Under the pieces are notes generated by a model, which saw only the letters and a program-made list of their open reading frames with translations, searched no databases and was not told the DNA's origin. A DNA stretch of 64,000 nucleotides from Naumovozyma dairenensis CBS 421 (taxonomy: Eukaryota; Ascomycota; Saccharomycetes; Saccharomycetales; Saccharomycetaceae). A program made the translations under genes and the position numbers. Below, one piece after another: positions 1 through 10,371 of the stretch (the stretch's first letter is position 1; every line of letters begins with the position of its first letter). Location: the NCBI RefSeq assembly GCF_000227115.2, contig NC_016480.1:930001-994000 (forward strand), given 5' to 3'.

Positions 1-485
1 GCTTAATTGAAAAAAAAAAAAAAACAATAAATAAATGAATGCCTTTATATAATTTTTTGTATTACATAAATATTATATATATTGAAAGAATGTTTACCTT
101 ACCTATCAATGCGGTGATCATCTCTTCGCTAAGAGAGTATGGTCACAGTTTTATTGTCATTTCACAACTAATCAAATCGATGAGTGATGGTTCTATACCC
201 CCATTCTTCATTTAGAATAAGATTTGTCTCCACAGCTTTTCTTCAATAAAACGGCGGTGGAAAATGCCGGGATCTTTTTTTCCATTTAGAGATGTAAAAT
301 TTAACTTCATACAATAAGAATACGTACAAAGATAATCATAAAAAGTTCTATAGAAGTAAACGAAAAAATACTAAACGAATAACTAGACCACTTTTATTAT
401 ATACATCAATTGTACTTCTCCTTCTTAGCATCTGTTCCAATAGATTTTTTTTCGACATTCGACAATAGTAAGCACACGAACCACA
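1..485. other. Intergenic region upstream of NUP159
   Basis: No gene is visible. The stretch is AT-rich and serves as the 5' flank of NUP159. The first six bases read Ala-stop in the plus frame. In S. cerevisiae the gene on this side of NUP159 is POR2, so these could be its last codons, but that is a guess from gene order only. Confidence 0.5.
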
Positions 486-3400
486 ATGTCTACGCTTAAG
501 GACGAGGAAGTTATAACAACCATCTCTGAAGATTTTGGTTTCAAAGGGTTAGGAATCAAAGCAGTTCTACCTTCATATAATGAAAAACTACCATTTGCAT
601 CATTGCATAACTTCGATATTTCTAATGAACAATCACTTTTCGCTGCCTCATGTGGTGGGAAGACAATAGTAGGGAATTTACAAGACTTAAGAGATTTAGT
701 CACCACACAATCAAAAAAGAACGCTGAAGATGGTAATGATGATGATGATAATGATGCTCATCTTGAAGATAAAACGGAGGCGAAAACAAAACTTCTATCT
801 AATATATGGGAATCGGTTGAAATCCTAAATGTCATTTTCGTTAAGATTTTCGAAAACAAAAACGTCTTGATAATAACAAGAGATGGTGATATAATGAATC
901 TAAATTTATCATCAAATTCTAAAGATATTGAAGCAGTTTTCTCAACAAGTGAAAATGATACTTTTGTTGATGTTCAAGCTACTTCAAATAATAGTATACT
1001 TTTCCTAAATGATAAAGGCCAACTATACCATTTTAACTTAACTTCAAGAGAAGCTACAATTTTACTTGAAGAAACAGTGGGAACTTTCAATATTGTAGGT
1101 ACAACATTGTCTGCTATATTGAAAAACGGCCAAATCAAATTATATAAATGTCAAGGAACCACCTTGACCGAAAAGGCTGGATTTACAATCCCAACAGAGG
1201 TTAAAGAATCATTCAACGAAGAACCATATATTCCAAATGGTATACAAGAACTCTCTGACAATGAATTACTAGTGGTATTAGGAATTGAAGTTTCTGAAGC
1301 AACTGAAGATGTCATGTACGATCAAAAAATGTACATTGTAAAACATTCAGGAAATAATGCAGAATTCCAAGAATCATTTGATATTACTCCAGCTTTCGGT
1401 TCAGTACTAAGATATCCAACTTTTTATGACATTCAATTGCCTAATCTTATCGAATCCACTCAAACAATTAATATCTTAGGTTCTGCCAGTGCAAGTGACT
1501 TGACTATTTGGGATTCGAAAGAAGTCATCCAACCATCTCAAGATAGTGAAAGAGCTGTTTTACCAATTAATAAAGAAACCAATAATGATACAAACCCTAT
1601 CGGTATGGCTATGGACATATCTTCAACAGGTACTATTCTTGAACCATGTCCAGGCGTTGATTCATTAGAAAGGTTACCACTGATCTATATCCTGAATAAT
1701 GAAGGGAATATTCAAATTGAAGCTTTATACCATACTTCTGCCATTAAGGCAAATAAATTTGAAATTCCAACTCTTACCTATGAAACATCTAAATCGCAAG
1801 AAAATGTACCGTCATTTACATCCTTGAATCTCAACGACAACAAGAGTGATGAAGAAAAGAAAACCATATTTGGCGCTACTGTTACTACTACTACTGATAC
1901 AGCCTCACAGCCATTTGGTTCATCGATATCAAGCAATAATACACAAACTACCATAGGCAAACCCACATTTTCATTCGGTTCAGAAACAAAACCAATCTCG
2001 ACCCCTCCAGCATTTGGAACACCATCTTTCACATCAGCATCCAAATCAGAGAACAAACCAGCATCTTTGTTTGGAAACACAACTATAGAAAATCCATTTA
2101 CTAGTGCAGATAAAACACAAAGCCCCTTTGGTCAAACAAATAAAGATACCGAAACGAAACAACCGTTTGCATTCGGCACTAATACTGCTACAACACCTTC
2201 CTTTGGTACATCTGCGTTTGCTGCTTCCACTGAACAAAATAAACAACCATTTTCCACTGTCCAAACTACAAATTCAACAAGTACCGCTGCACCAGCATTT
2301 GGTACTCCATCATTCGGACAACCAACATTCGGTGCCCCATCATTTGGTACTCCATCATTCGGAAAACCGGCCTTTGGTACCCCAGTCTTTGGTGCCGCTG
2401 CGACGAATGCTAATCCACAAGCAGCCCCTGCATTTGGAAAACCAGCTTTCGGCACATCGACTTTTGGAAGCATTGCATCTCCTGATAATAAGGAAGCCTC
2501 ATCTCTATTCGGGAAGTCCTCATTTGGTGCCCCTTCAACATCAACTAGCTCCCCATTCGGACAATTTGCATCTAATGCAAACGGATCAACAGAATCGTCA
2601 TCATTTTCCAAATTCGCGACGGATCCTAAGACGCAAGGTACATCTTCACCCTTTGGTAAATTAGATTCCAAAGTAGAAACAACAACCAAGTCACCATTTG
2701 GACAGCTTTCTTCTGGAAACAATATTTTCAGCAAACCATTGTTTGGGGTTACTGATAATAAAGAATCACCATTTGCTAAATTTGGTACAAAGATAGAAAC
2801 ATCATCTGAAGAAAAAGAAAACGATGTTGAATCATCAGATTTATCTGACACAACAGTAGAACAGACACCTTTCAAATTAAAGGAAGACACAACCGGCAAG
2901 GAAATTGAAAAAGTTGAAACTGAAGTTAAAACAGAAGAACCTAAAGCGGATAGATCTTCAGTCGAAGAATCAAAGCGTGATATCAAAGAGGAAGCACCAC
3001 GCAATGAAGAGGTGAGCGAAGTGGAGGCAAAGGAGGATATCCCAGAAGGAGAGGAACAAGAAAAAGTAGCAGAAGAAGGGAAGGAAGCTTCAGAATCCCA
3101 GGAAATATCAATAAGTGAATTATCCGAAGGGGAAGCAAGTGAAGAAGGAACCACACTTGAACCATCTAAAGAAGAAGAAATCAGAGATGAAGTTTCCATT
3201 GCTGAAGAAGAAAATAAAGAAGAGGAATCCACACCCGCAAAATCCCCAAAAGAAGAGAAAGAAGAGAAGTTAATAACACAAGATACTGACAAGGAAACTA
3301 TATCTTCTCTCACTAACCGTATTAAACAAAGTGCGACAAAGGGTTCCTTGGATTTTTCAACACCCACATTCAAGTTTGGATCTGCTCCTACTCCAGAAAC

Positions 3401-4910
3401 TATGGGAGAATCACCTTTCTCTACATTTGCCGGAAAGTTAGACCAAAAGACAGGGTCGTCTTTTTCATTTGATGATTTACCATCTAAGAAACTCAATGAC
3501 GAAAATGATGAACCATATTCAGAAGATGTATCCGATGAGGAAGAAGATAACGTTAGTCGAGCTTCTGAAATTGAAGAAGCTCCAAATTCTCCAAATGAGT
3601 CTGATGCTAACCAACAAAAGAAGAAAGAAACTGGCTTGGAGAGTATGCATGCAGAACAGAAAGAGTCGTCTGAACTGGAAGTGGAAACGATTGAAACAAG
3701 TGAATCAAATATCCAATCTGTTACAGAAAAGGAAAGCAAAGAGGCAAGTTCAGTAGAAAATGTCTCAGAGAGCTCTAAAGAGCAAGAAGAAACAGAATCA
3801 TACGACGATCTCCGTGATATTACTACTGATGAATTAGACCGTGCCCGATCAGAGCCTCCAGATTTCCAACAACCTAAGTCCAAACTTGTTTCTCATGCTG
3901 TGGATGCTACAATACAGACTATTCCTGATTTGTCTGAAAGTTCGACACAAACAATACCACCTGTTGTAATTGATGAAGGTACACAAGGCGAACCACCAGT
4001 AGTATTATCTGCCGTTTGTCAGACCGATCCAATCCCTCCGATTGATTTTCAGGTACAGGTATTCGAAAATGATGAAAATTATCTAGCTGAACTTTTAAAA
4101 CCAAAGCCGTTAAAGAAATATTTCACAAATGCATCTGTCAGTTCAATTCCGCATATGTCAAATAATCCAGTTATAATTTCCATGGAGTCAACGTATCATT
4201 TAGTTACAGCTGAGCTATCAGTTCTATTTGATAATATTGAAAACTTGAACAAGTTCTTCATTGATCAATCCACACCACAATTGAATAAACGTACGAAAAA
4301 ATCAATAGCCAATATTTATACGTGGAGAATATTTGAAGCAAATACCCTTTATGATATTTTAAAGGAAGAAACTGGCAACATTAATGATAATATTATGAAT
4401 GTTGATCAACTCAATTCAACAATTCTTTCATTTTTAGAAAAAAAATTTAAGGAGTTACTTAACAAATCTGTTGAAATTAAAGAAGAATACACCCAATTAC
4501 AATGTTTATTCGATAATGATTCAGCCGACAAGTTGAAAAGACTAAGGTTACATCAAGGACAACTACAATCTAAATTGCGTAAAAAGATGTCTAAAACTCA
4601 TGAAAGTTTAACAGAAATAGACGGTGCCTTGAATGCCCTAAAGATGTACACGATTAAAAATAAAAGGTTGGATGAAAATCCTTTGGTTACAAAATTAGCT
4701 CATGAATCTACAAGTAGTATTAAATTGCTGAAGGAAATTAGGGATCTTCGTGACGAAATTGAAGCATTACAAAAGAGCCTAAACTTATCGAATAGTGAAG
4801 AACTGTCCTTAGAGAAAAGAGATATTCAATCTGCCGAAATAATAGAGGCCGGTTTAGTAATGAATACAAAGAAGCAAGTTGGGCAATTCTTCAAGAATAC
4901 GAGAGTATAA
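486..4910 (+). CDS. NUP159: Nucleoporin Nup159 (cytoplasmic-side FG nucleoporin)
   Basis: 1474 residues, close to the roughly 1460 of S. cerevisiae Nup159. Residues 1-390 fit the N-terminal beta-propeller that binds the DEAD-box mRNA export helicase Dbp5. Residues about 460-765 are dense in FG motifs (SFGTPSFGKPAFG type), with isolated FG motifs up to about 965. A Glu/Lys/Ser-rich acidic spacer runs from about 775 to 945. Residues 1144-1191 hold five spaced Gln motifs (TIQT, STQT, GTQG, VCQT, QVQV), the arrangement that binds the dynein light chain Dyn2. Residues about 1225-1474 are helical and coiled-coil-like, as in the Nup82-complex anchor. In the family the protein sits on the cytoplasmic face of the pore and couples mRNA exit to Dbp5. 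HIS5 follows convergently, as in S. cerevisiae. The start is the first ATG in frame. Confidence 0.96.
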   Translation: MSTLKDEEVITTISEDFGFKGLGIKAVLPSYNEKLPFASLHNFDISNEQSLFAASCGGKTIVGNLQDLRDLVTTQSKKNAEDGNDDDDNDAHLEDKTEAKTKLLSNIWESVEILNVIFVKIFENKNVLIITRDGDIMNLNLSSNSKDIEAVFSTSENDTFVDVQATSNNSILFLNDKGQLYHFNLTSREATILLEETVGTFNIVGTTLSAILKNGQIKLYKCQGTTLTEKAGFTIPTEVKESFNEEPYIPNGIQELSDNELLVVLGIEVSEATEDVMYDQKMYIVKHSGNNAEFQESFDITPAFGSVLRYPTFYDIQLPNLIESTQTINILGSASASDLTIWDSKEVIQPSQDSERAVLPINKETNNDTNPIGMAMDISSTGTILEPCPGVDSLERLPLIYILNNEGNIQIEALYHTSAIKANKFEIPTLTYETSKSQENVPSFTSLNLNDNKSDEEKKTIFGATVTTTTDTASQPFGSSISSNNTQTTIGKPTFSFGSETKPISTPPAFGTPSFTSASKSENKPASLFGNTTIENPFTSADKTQSPFGQTNKDTETKQPFAFGTNTATTPSFGTSAFAASTEQNKQPFSTVQTTNSTSTAAPAFGTPSFGQPTFGAPSFGTPSFGKPAFGTPVFGAAATNANPQAAPAFGKPAFGTSTFGSIASPDNKEASSLFGKSSFGAPSTSTSSPFGQFASNANGSTESSSFSKFATDPKTQGTSSPFGKLDSKVETTTKSPFGQLSSGNNIFSKPLFGVTDNKESPFAKFGTKIETSSEEKENDVESSDLSDTTVEQTPFKLKEDTTGKEIEKVETEVKTEEPKADRSSVEESKRDIKEEAPRNEEVSEVEAKEDIPEGEEQEKVAEEGKEASESQEISISELSEGEASEEGTTLEPSKEEEIRDEVSIAEEENKEEESTPAKSPKEEKEEKLITQDTDKETISSLTNRIKQSATKGSLDFSTPTFKFGSAPTPETMGESPFSTFAGKLDQKTGSSFSFDDLPSKKLNDENDEPYSEDVSDEEEDNVSRASEIEEAPNSPNESDANQQKKKETGLESMHAEQKESSELEVETIETSESNIQSVTEKESKEASSVENVSESSKEQEETESYDDLRDITTDELDRARSEPPDFQQPKSKLVSHAVDATIQTIPDLSESSTQTIPPVVIDEGTQGEPPVVLSAVCQTDPIPPIDFQVQVFENDENYLAELLKPKPLKKYFTNASVSSIPHMSNNPVIISMESTYHLVTAELSVLFDNIENLNKFFIDQSTPQLNKRTKKSIANIYTWRIFEANTLYDILKEETGNINDNIMNVDQLNSTILSFLEKKFKELLNKSVEIKEEYTQLQCLFDNDSADKLKRLRLHQGQLQSKLRKKMSKTHESLTEIDGALNALKMYTIKNKRLDENPLVTKLAHESTSSIKLLKEIRDLRDEIEALQKSLNLSNSEELSLEKRDIQSAEIIEAGLVMNTKKQVGQFFKNTRV

Positions 4911-5130
4911 AATATATTTATCGTGCATATTTCAAATTAAAAGATGAGCATATATGTAGTTTATAGGTAATAAAAAGAATACTGGACAAAAGTCATTAAC
5001 GTTCTAAAATTATTTCCATTATGTATTAAGAAATTATGTTTTATTGAAATAATGCATATCTATAATAAAAATTATGGCTCTGATTTAAAGATTGGCATAT
5101 AAGGGCGTTGGAACATCTCGAGGAGAGTTC

Positions 5131-6291
5131 TTATTCGTTGACTAATTCAGCTAATAACTTCTTAAATTCTTTGATCAGTTTATCATTTTCTGGAGGAGTT
5201 CCGACAGTTATTCTTAGACATCCTGAACAACCTAATTCTGTACCTCTAAATCTGACAACAACACCAGATTCTGTAGCCAACGCTAAATATAATTTCTTGG
5301 CTAATGTGTTATCACCTTTATTGACTCTTATCATAATGAAGTTTGCGTCTAAACCACCAACGTACTGATCATCTACATAATCCAAAGAGGTCAATTCCCT
5401 CAATAGACGATGTTTCTCGTCATTGATTTTCTTTGCATTTGATTCCATTAATTGTAAATTATCATGTTGAACAGCTTTTAAAGCGAAATCGGAGGCAAGA
5501 CGAGAAATATTATAAGGTGCCTTCATAGCGTTTAATATCTTGGCTAAATCCTTAGATGCATACGTCATTCCTAATCTGATACCGGCCAAACCGAATGATT
5601 TAGATAAAGTTTGCAAAGTGACTAAATTTGGATATTTAGTAACTAACGGAGCAGTAGACCCACCACAGAAATCGATGTAAGCTTCATCAACTACAACTAA
5701 GCCATCAGTCCAATTTTGTAAAACTGTTTCAATTCTTTCTGTTTCGATTCTTGCACCCGTTGGGTTACCAGGAGATGTAATGAACAACAATTTAATCAAT
5801 GGATCATTTTGCAATACAGTCAAAACGCTCTCCGTGTCCATTTGGAATGAATTATTCTTATATAACAAAGGACATTCTACGATTTCAATATCGTTTATTT
5901 CCGCACAAACTGAATACATGGAGTACGTTGGTGGTAATACGAGGATTTTCTCCTTCCCTGGGACACATGTTGCTCTAATGATGGCGTCAATACTTTCATC
6001 TGAACCCACACCAAGACATAGATTTTCAGAAGTTAATGGGGTCAAATTCTCAGCTTTATATGTACTAGTTTTGTTTCTGTAAGATGCCATTGCGGTTTTG
6101 AACTCTAATTGATGAGGATCTGGGTATCTGTGTAATTCTGAGTTTGAGGCATCTAATCCCTGTTGAGTTGGACCATGAGCATTTTCGTTGGCGTCTAATA
6201 AGACACCATCTTGGAAATCATCTCTAGCACAATGGTATGGTTCTAGATTAAAAATTTTTGGTCTAACAATTTTTTGTAGGTCGAAAGTCAT
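5131..6291 (-). CDS. HIS5: Histidinol-phosphate aminotransferase
   Basis: 386 residues against 385 in S. cerevisiae His5. It is a class II PLP-dependent aminotransferase that converts imidazole acetol-phosphate and glutamate to L-histidinol phosphate and 2-oxoglutarate in histidine biosynthesis. The PLP lysine is K231 in TLSKSFGLAGIRLG. The motifs LDANENAHGP near the N-terminus, SPGNPTG, VVDEAYIDF and RFRGTELGCSGCLRITVGT (substrate-phosphate arginines) are all present. It begins with ATG and appears intact. It lies convergent to NUP159 with a gap of about 220 bp. Two Gcn4-type sites lie upstream, consistent with general amino acid control. Confidence 0.98.
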   Translation of the reverse strand: MTFDLQKIVRPKIFNLEPYHCARDDFQDGVLLDANENAHGPTQQGLDASNSELHRYPDPHQLEFKTAMASYRNKTSTYKAENLTPLTSENLCLGVGSDESIDAIIRATCVPGKEKILVLPPTYSMYSVCAEINDIEIVECPLLYKNNSFQMDTESVLTVLQNDPLIKLLFITSPGNPTGARIETERIETVLQNWTDGLVVVDEAYIDFCGGSTAPLVTKYPNLVTLQTLSKSFGLAGIRLGMTYASKDLAKILNAMKAPYNISRLASDFALKAVQHDNLQLMESNAKKINDEKHRLLRELTSLDYVDDQYVGGLDANFIMIRVNKGDNTLAKKLYLALATESGVVVRFRGTELGCSGCLRITVGTPPENDKLIKEFKKLLAELVNE

Positions 6292-6434
6292 TATGTAACA
6301 ATTTTGTATTGAAGGTTCTTTATGTGATTTTTGGTGGTTATCTCCTTGAGTGTAGTAGTCAGCTTTCAGTGAAATATGTTGTATATATAGAGGTACCGTT
6401 TAAAACTATTGCCTTAATGACCAAACAACAGTGA

Positions 6435-6536
6435 TGAGTCAATTCAAAATTTAAGTCACTAATTGCCAATACGTATATGTAACTACGTACAAACAATCGG
6501 GACATGGAAAGGGTTGATCAAAAGTAAATGTGACTC
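6435..6536. promoter_or_regulatory. Gcn4-type sites upstream of HIS5
   Basis: TGAGTCA at 6435-6441 is a full Gcn4/AP-1 palindrome and TGACTC at 6531-6536 is a core site. They lie about 145 and 240 bp upstream of the HIS5 ATG. Gcn4 control of HIS genes is established in S. cerevisiae. Use of these particular sites is inferred. Confidence 0.65.
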
Positions 6537-8244
6537 CCCTTGAAATCTTTAATTAAAAAATAGTTCTTCATAATATTTCTCAGAATTTTTCACTGCGAGT
6601 TAAGCTTTGTTGACTTCTGTGACGGCGATAATAGGCGTATGAGGGTAAGGGGTTAAAGGCACATAAATAAAGGTTTGATGGGGAAAGCTTTTAGGAAAAA
6701 GGGAAACTAGACCTAAAATTGAAAGTGCTCCGTAAAGGGTAGAACGACCTCAAGGAAACTAATAAGTGGGTAAGTTAAAACATTTTTAAAGATATACTAT
6801 ACATACATGAAGTTTAATATGCCCAATACAAAAAATAAGGGATATGTCATTTTACTAAACTTAATGCTATATAACCTTACAACGGTGGCTACTTCAGATA
6901 ACGGTACCAATCTTAGAACTTTAGATATTCACCTTATTTTCCTTCTGTTTATTAGTTAAAATAATGAGTAACAGAAACTTACTTCTATAGTAAACCTGAA
7001 CGTATAAATAGATTACTCTAGACTATCAATAAAAAGTAAAATCATTTCTAACATAAATTAGTTAACCTCCAGATTTTAGTGGTCGGGTAGGGTAAAGCGT
7101 AGGGTAAACTCTTTAGAGAATTGTTTCAATAAAAGAATGATAGGGACTACAATAGGTTTTGGTAGAAAAATATTTCTACGGATGCCATGGATGAGCGAGA
7201 TCTGCCTACCCCAGGGAAAATTCGTACGTCTGCTGGTTAATTACTCTTTAAAGGTAAGAAGATGAGCAATATCAACTAGGAAAGTACCACTTGCTAATAG
7301 ATATCAAAGGTTTTTAGTTACAATAGATAACCTTGTTAGCTTATTTACCTTTGAATGGGATCCACAATAGTATACAACTATGTAAAGGAAGGTAAATTTT
7401 CAGCTCTTTTTTCTAGTGCTACCCAGATAGAAATCCACCACATAGATGGACAGTTCTCGGCCCTAGAGCAAAAAGGCTACCTGTATGGTAGTTACCTACT
7501 TGAAGGTAGATTAAAGCCGAGCTTTCCCAGGCATCTTCCATAAAATGTCATATCGATGGAAAAGACATCATGTTGCAGGTTGCTATTCGCATAACAAATT
7601 TAACACCCAGTATATGCCAACTCCTAACAGTCCACACTAGGACTTCGTGGGTTGAATGTAAACCATACATACATATATATATATATATATCATGCACCAC
7701 AGCATACAAGAGTATATTGCCGTTTATAATCGCGACTGTTACATTTCCTGCTATTACCTATATCGTTAAAATCCCAAGTGCTAAAATTACTTGGATTTTC
7801 TATTACACTTCTGAAATAATGAGTGAAAATTGGTTACTGCTACGTATTTTGTATGTTTTGAGTTGTTGTAGTAAATAAAAAAATTATCCGATATGTAGGC
7901 ATAGTACTTTTCACGTAAGTTCGTGGCTACGTAAAAATGGTTCTTGTCACAAACTGTTGTTAGCAATAAACATACTCATATAATCAACACACGATCTACA
8001 TAATATACAGTGATTACATGGTAGATAGATCCGTATAAGTTCTATACATTCGTACATGTTTCAAAATATAGCCAAGTTGTAAACTATTGAAGTTTTAATA
8101 ACCTTATTTATGTTCTAAAATTAGATTGGAGGGTCATTCGATAAGGATTCTCCATCTTCTTTACAATTCTGATACATTCGATACACAATTACCGAAATAA
8201 GTAAAAAATTGGATTTTCATTCAGGTACTCTCCCCTCCGCTCCG

Positions 8245-8526
8245 CTAAACCTTGATTATTTTTCGGAATGGCGCTCTGATAATCTCTCCGGGGGCGGCTG
8301 GGCCTGGACAGTTTCCTTCTAAAAAAGAAGTATTATAGTCTAGTGAGGACAATGAGCCAAGAATGTCTGACAGCGACACTTGGCACAACGCCTGCGTGAA
8401 CTCCCCCCGCCAGTACAGGGTCTCTGGGTGACCTAGAAGGAAGGTCATATTGTCCCAGAAGAAAAATCCATTCAGAACGTCCTTCCACGCAATGAGAGAT
8501 ACCTGATACAATATATACAATGACAT
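8245..8526 (-). other. Orphan 93-codon ORF in a GC-rich patch
   Basis: The ORF opens with ATG and encodes 93 residues rich in Trp, Phe and Leu. I recognise no domain. The surrounding DNA (8281-8460) is about 53% G+C by direct count, clearly above its AT-rich flanks. It could be a remnant of acquired DNA, part of a structured RNA, or chance. Its function is unknown and it may not be a gene. Confidence 0.2.
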
Positions 8527-8768
8527 TGTTTATAGTGACGCGTCAAGTAGTATACGGGTTGAATAGCCTACAAAGGGAGTACCAAAGCGTAGCAGAATTT
8601 TTCACTCTCCCATATCTTGTATAGTTTTTTAATCTTTTATATAGTACATACAATTTTAAATGATAACTAAAGATCATTATTCAATGGATCATACATAACA
8701 GTAGTATTGCTTTTCGGACCACATAAAACAAACACCAATATCCATAACTCACGACTCCAAACTTACCA

Positions 8769-9977
8769 ATGGTGTCCATTCCGTTGTCTAAAACATTTAA
8801 AGTATTAGAGCCAAGAGCTTTACCAAAGTTAGTGACAACTACTTCGTCGTCAACCTCAACTTCAACGTCACCGTCAACGTCCCAAGAGTCGACGTCAACT
8901 CACAGTGGTTCAAACTCGGCAATTACTACAACCTCACCTAGTCCTTCCATCACTTCATCTTCACCTTCATCCTCCACAACAACAGTAATCCCTACAATTA
9001 CTCCGCCATCCATTAATGATAACCCATATATCACGAACGATGATAAGTACGTACAAAGTACAGTATTCATAGCGGTAGGTGTTATAGTTGGGTTCATCTT
9101 CTTCTTATATTTGGCTCTGTGGGCAATAACAAGTTACCTAAATTATAGAACTGCTAAGAAATCAACTTCCTATGATAGTTTATTAGCATCATCAAATGGT
9201 TATAACACACCTTTAATGATTCACAAGATTGAAAGTAATGACTCAGATTATTATTCTGATAAAACTAATGAGAGGAAAAATTCTTTTAATGAAGAAAGAA
9301 ACTCTATTAGTCCTAAAACTAATCAAGGCCTATTTAACAACGTTAATAGTAACTTATCTTCCCTCAACATGCCTGGTGCAAACCCTGTAACAGATAATTA
9401 TTGCAATAGTACAACTGAAGTGAATAACAATCTTAATCACATTTCAAACAGTGCTATTACAGTCGCTAATTCTACTACCATTACTAATACTACTCCAGGT
9501 AGTAATACTACTACAGGTACTAATACCCCGCCAACTAACTTTAGACATTCATTATTTATATCACCAACAGCGAGGGTAATTGAACAACAACAAAAACACA
9601 ACAGACTCTCTGAATTTTATCAAGATACATCAAATACAATGAACACTTCAGAAGCGTCCATTATAACGGAGAGTGTAATCACTGATTTAAATAAACCCGA
9701 TCTTATAAATATTACTCCGGATAGAAGGAAAAGAAATTCTTTACTTTCTACTTTTTCAAGTCCATCATTATCGGGCCAATATCTTCAATCACCACCACAT
9801 TTGTATTCGGAAAGAAGTAGATTGTCTGTATCAAGTATGGCACCTTTAAATATACAAAGATTGAAAGGCAGAAATTCAACTAACACGGGTTCCAGGAAAT
9901 TGACTCCTTCGATGGTTTTAGATAATTTATTGGGCGAAGAAGATAATGATACTGATTCACATAAAGAATCCAACTGA
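8769..9977 (+). CDS. PRM5: Prm5-like pheromone/cell-wall-stress membrane protein
   Basis: 402 residues against about 318 in S. cerevisiae Prm5. The N-terminal segment ends with ALPKL, followed by a Ser/Thr-rich, probably O-mannosylated stretch (about 23-75). A conserved ITPPSIN.NPYI block precedes one membrane segment at about 97-121, and a long Asn/Ser-rich cytoplasmic tail follows. Near the C-terminus the tail keeps SLFISPTARVI and RKLTPSMVLDNLLGEED, which match the family. It lies between HIS5 and RHO3 as in S. cerevisiae, which makes the orthology firm. Prm5 is induced by pheromone and by cell-wall integrity signalling and its biochemical role is unclear. The extra length comes from Asn/Thr-rich expansion in the tail. 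No clear Rlm1 site was seen in the proximal promoter. Confidence 0.88.
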   Translation: MVSIPLSKTFKVLEPRALPKLVTTTSSSTSTSTSPSTSQESTSTHSGSNSAITTTSPSPSITSSSPSSSTTTVIPTITPPSINDNPYITNDDKYVQSTVFIAVGVIVGFIFFLYLALWAITSYLNYRTAKKSTSYDSLLASSNGYNTPLMIHKIESNDSDYYSDKTNERKNSFNEERNSISPKTNQGLFNNVNSNLSSLNMPGANPVTDNYCNSTTEVNNNLNHISNSAITVANSTTITNTTPGSNTTTGTNTPPTNFRHSLFISPTARVIEQQQKHNRLSEFYQDTSNTMNTSEASIITESVITDLNKPDLINITPDRRKRNSLLSTFSSPSLSGQYLQSPPHLYSERSRLSVSSMAPLNIQRLKGRNSTNTGSRKLTPSMVLDNLLGEEDNDTDSHKESN

Positions 9978-10371
9978 GAATATTTCTTTTTCACTCTGAT
10001 AGACCTGTTTCTCTCTTTGCTTTTTACTTTTACTTTTTTTTTATTATTTTTTTATATAATTGTTTCAGACAACTAAATGACCTTTAAATAATATCCTCTA
10101 GCAAATATACCCTCCTTTTTATTCACAAATTTTTTTCCCTCTTTTCTTCTTCTTCTCTTGGTTTTGTTACGTCCATTTCTACTTGAGAATCTTAATAATA
10201 ATAATAATAATTGTTAAGGTTTTTTTAAGTAAGCAATTACATGTAATATATACATATATATATATATATATATATTACTCGGTGTCTTTTATTTTCAATA
10301 ATAATGTCAATATTGGTGTTAATAACAACAGCATAAAGTAATCTTTTATACGATTACTTTATGATATTTTA
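9978..10371. other. PRM5-RHO3 convergent 3' region
   Basis: An AT-rich convergent intergenic region with T-rich tracts after PRM5, a TAA trinucleotide run near 10192-10210 and a TA dinucleotide run near 10254-10275. No gene is seen. Confidence 0.6.

Larger units (their letters stand above)
6292..8768. other. Long HIS5-PRM5 divergent intergenic region
   Basis: About 2.5 kb lies between two genes that are close neighbours in S. cerevisiae. Apart from the Gcn4 sites near HIS5 it holds TAGGGTAA-type motifs near 7086-7110, an AT dinucleotide run near 7675-7691, two short ORFs (7355-7543 and 7570-7878) without recognisable features, and a GC-rich patch at about 8221-8480. A TGACGCGTCA palindrome at 8536-8545 contains an MluI box and lies about 225 bp before PRM5. 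Confidence 0.6.

Noticed and set aside
2132..3883. 583-codon open frame on the minus strand inside NUP159
   Set aside because: A shadow of the repetitive FG/acidic coding sequence. Its Ser/Val-rich translation follows from the opposite strand codons.
7355..7878. Two short plus-strand ORFs in the HIS5-PRM5 interval
   Set aside because: No recognisable domain or codon bias, and they are within length expected by chance.
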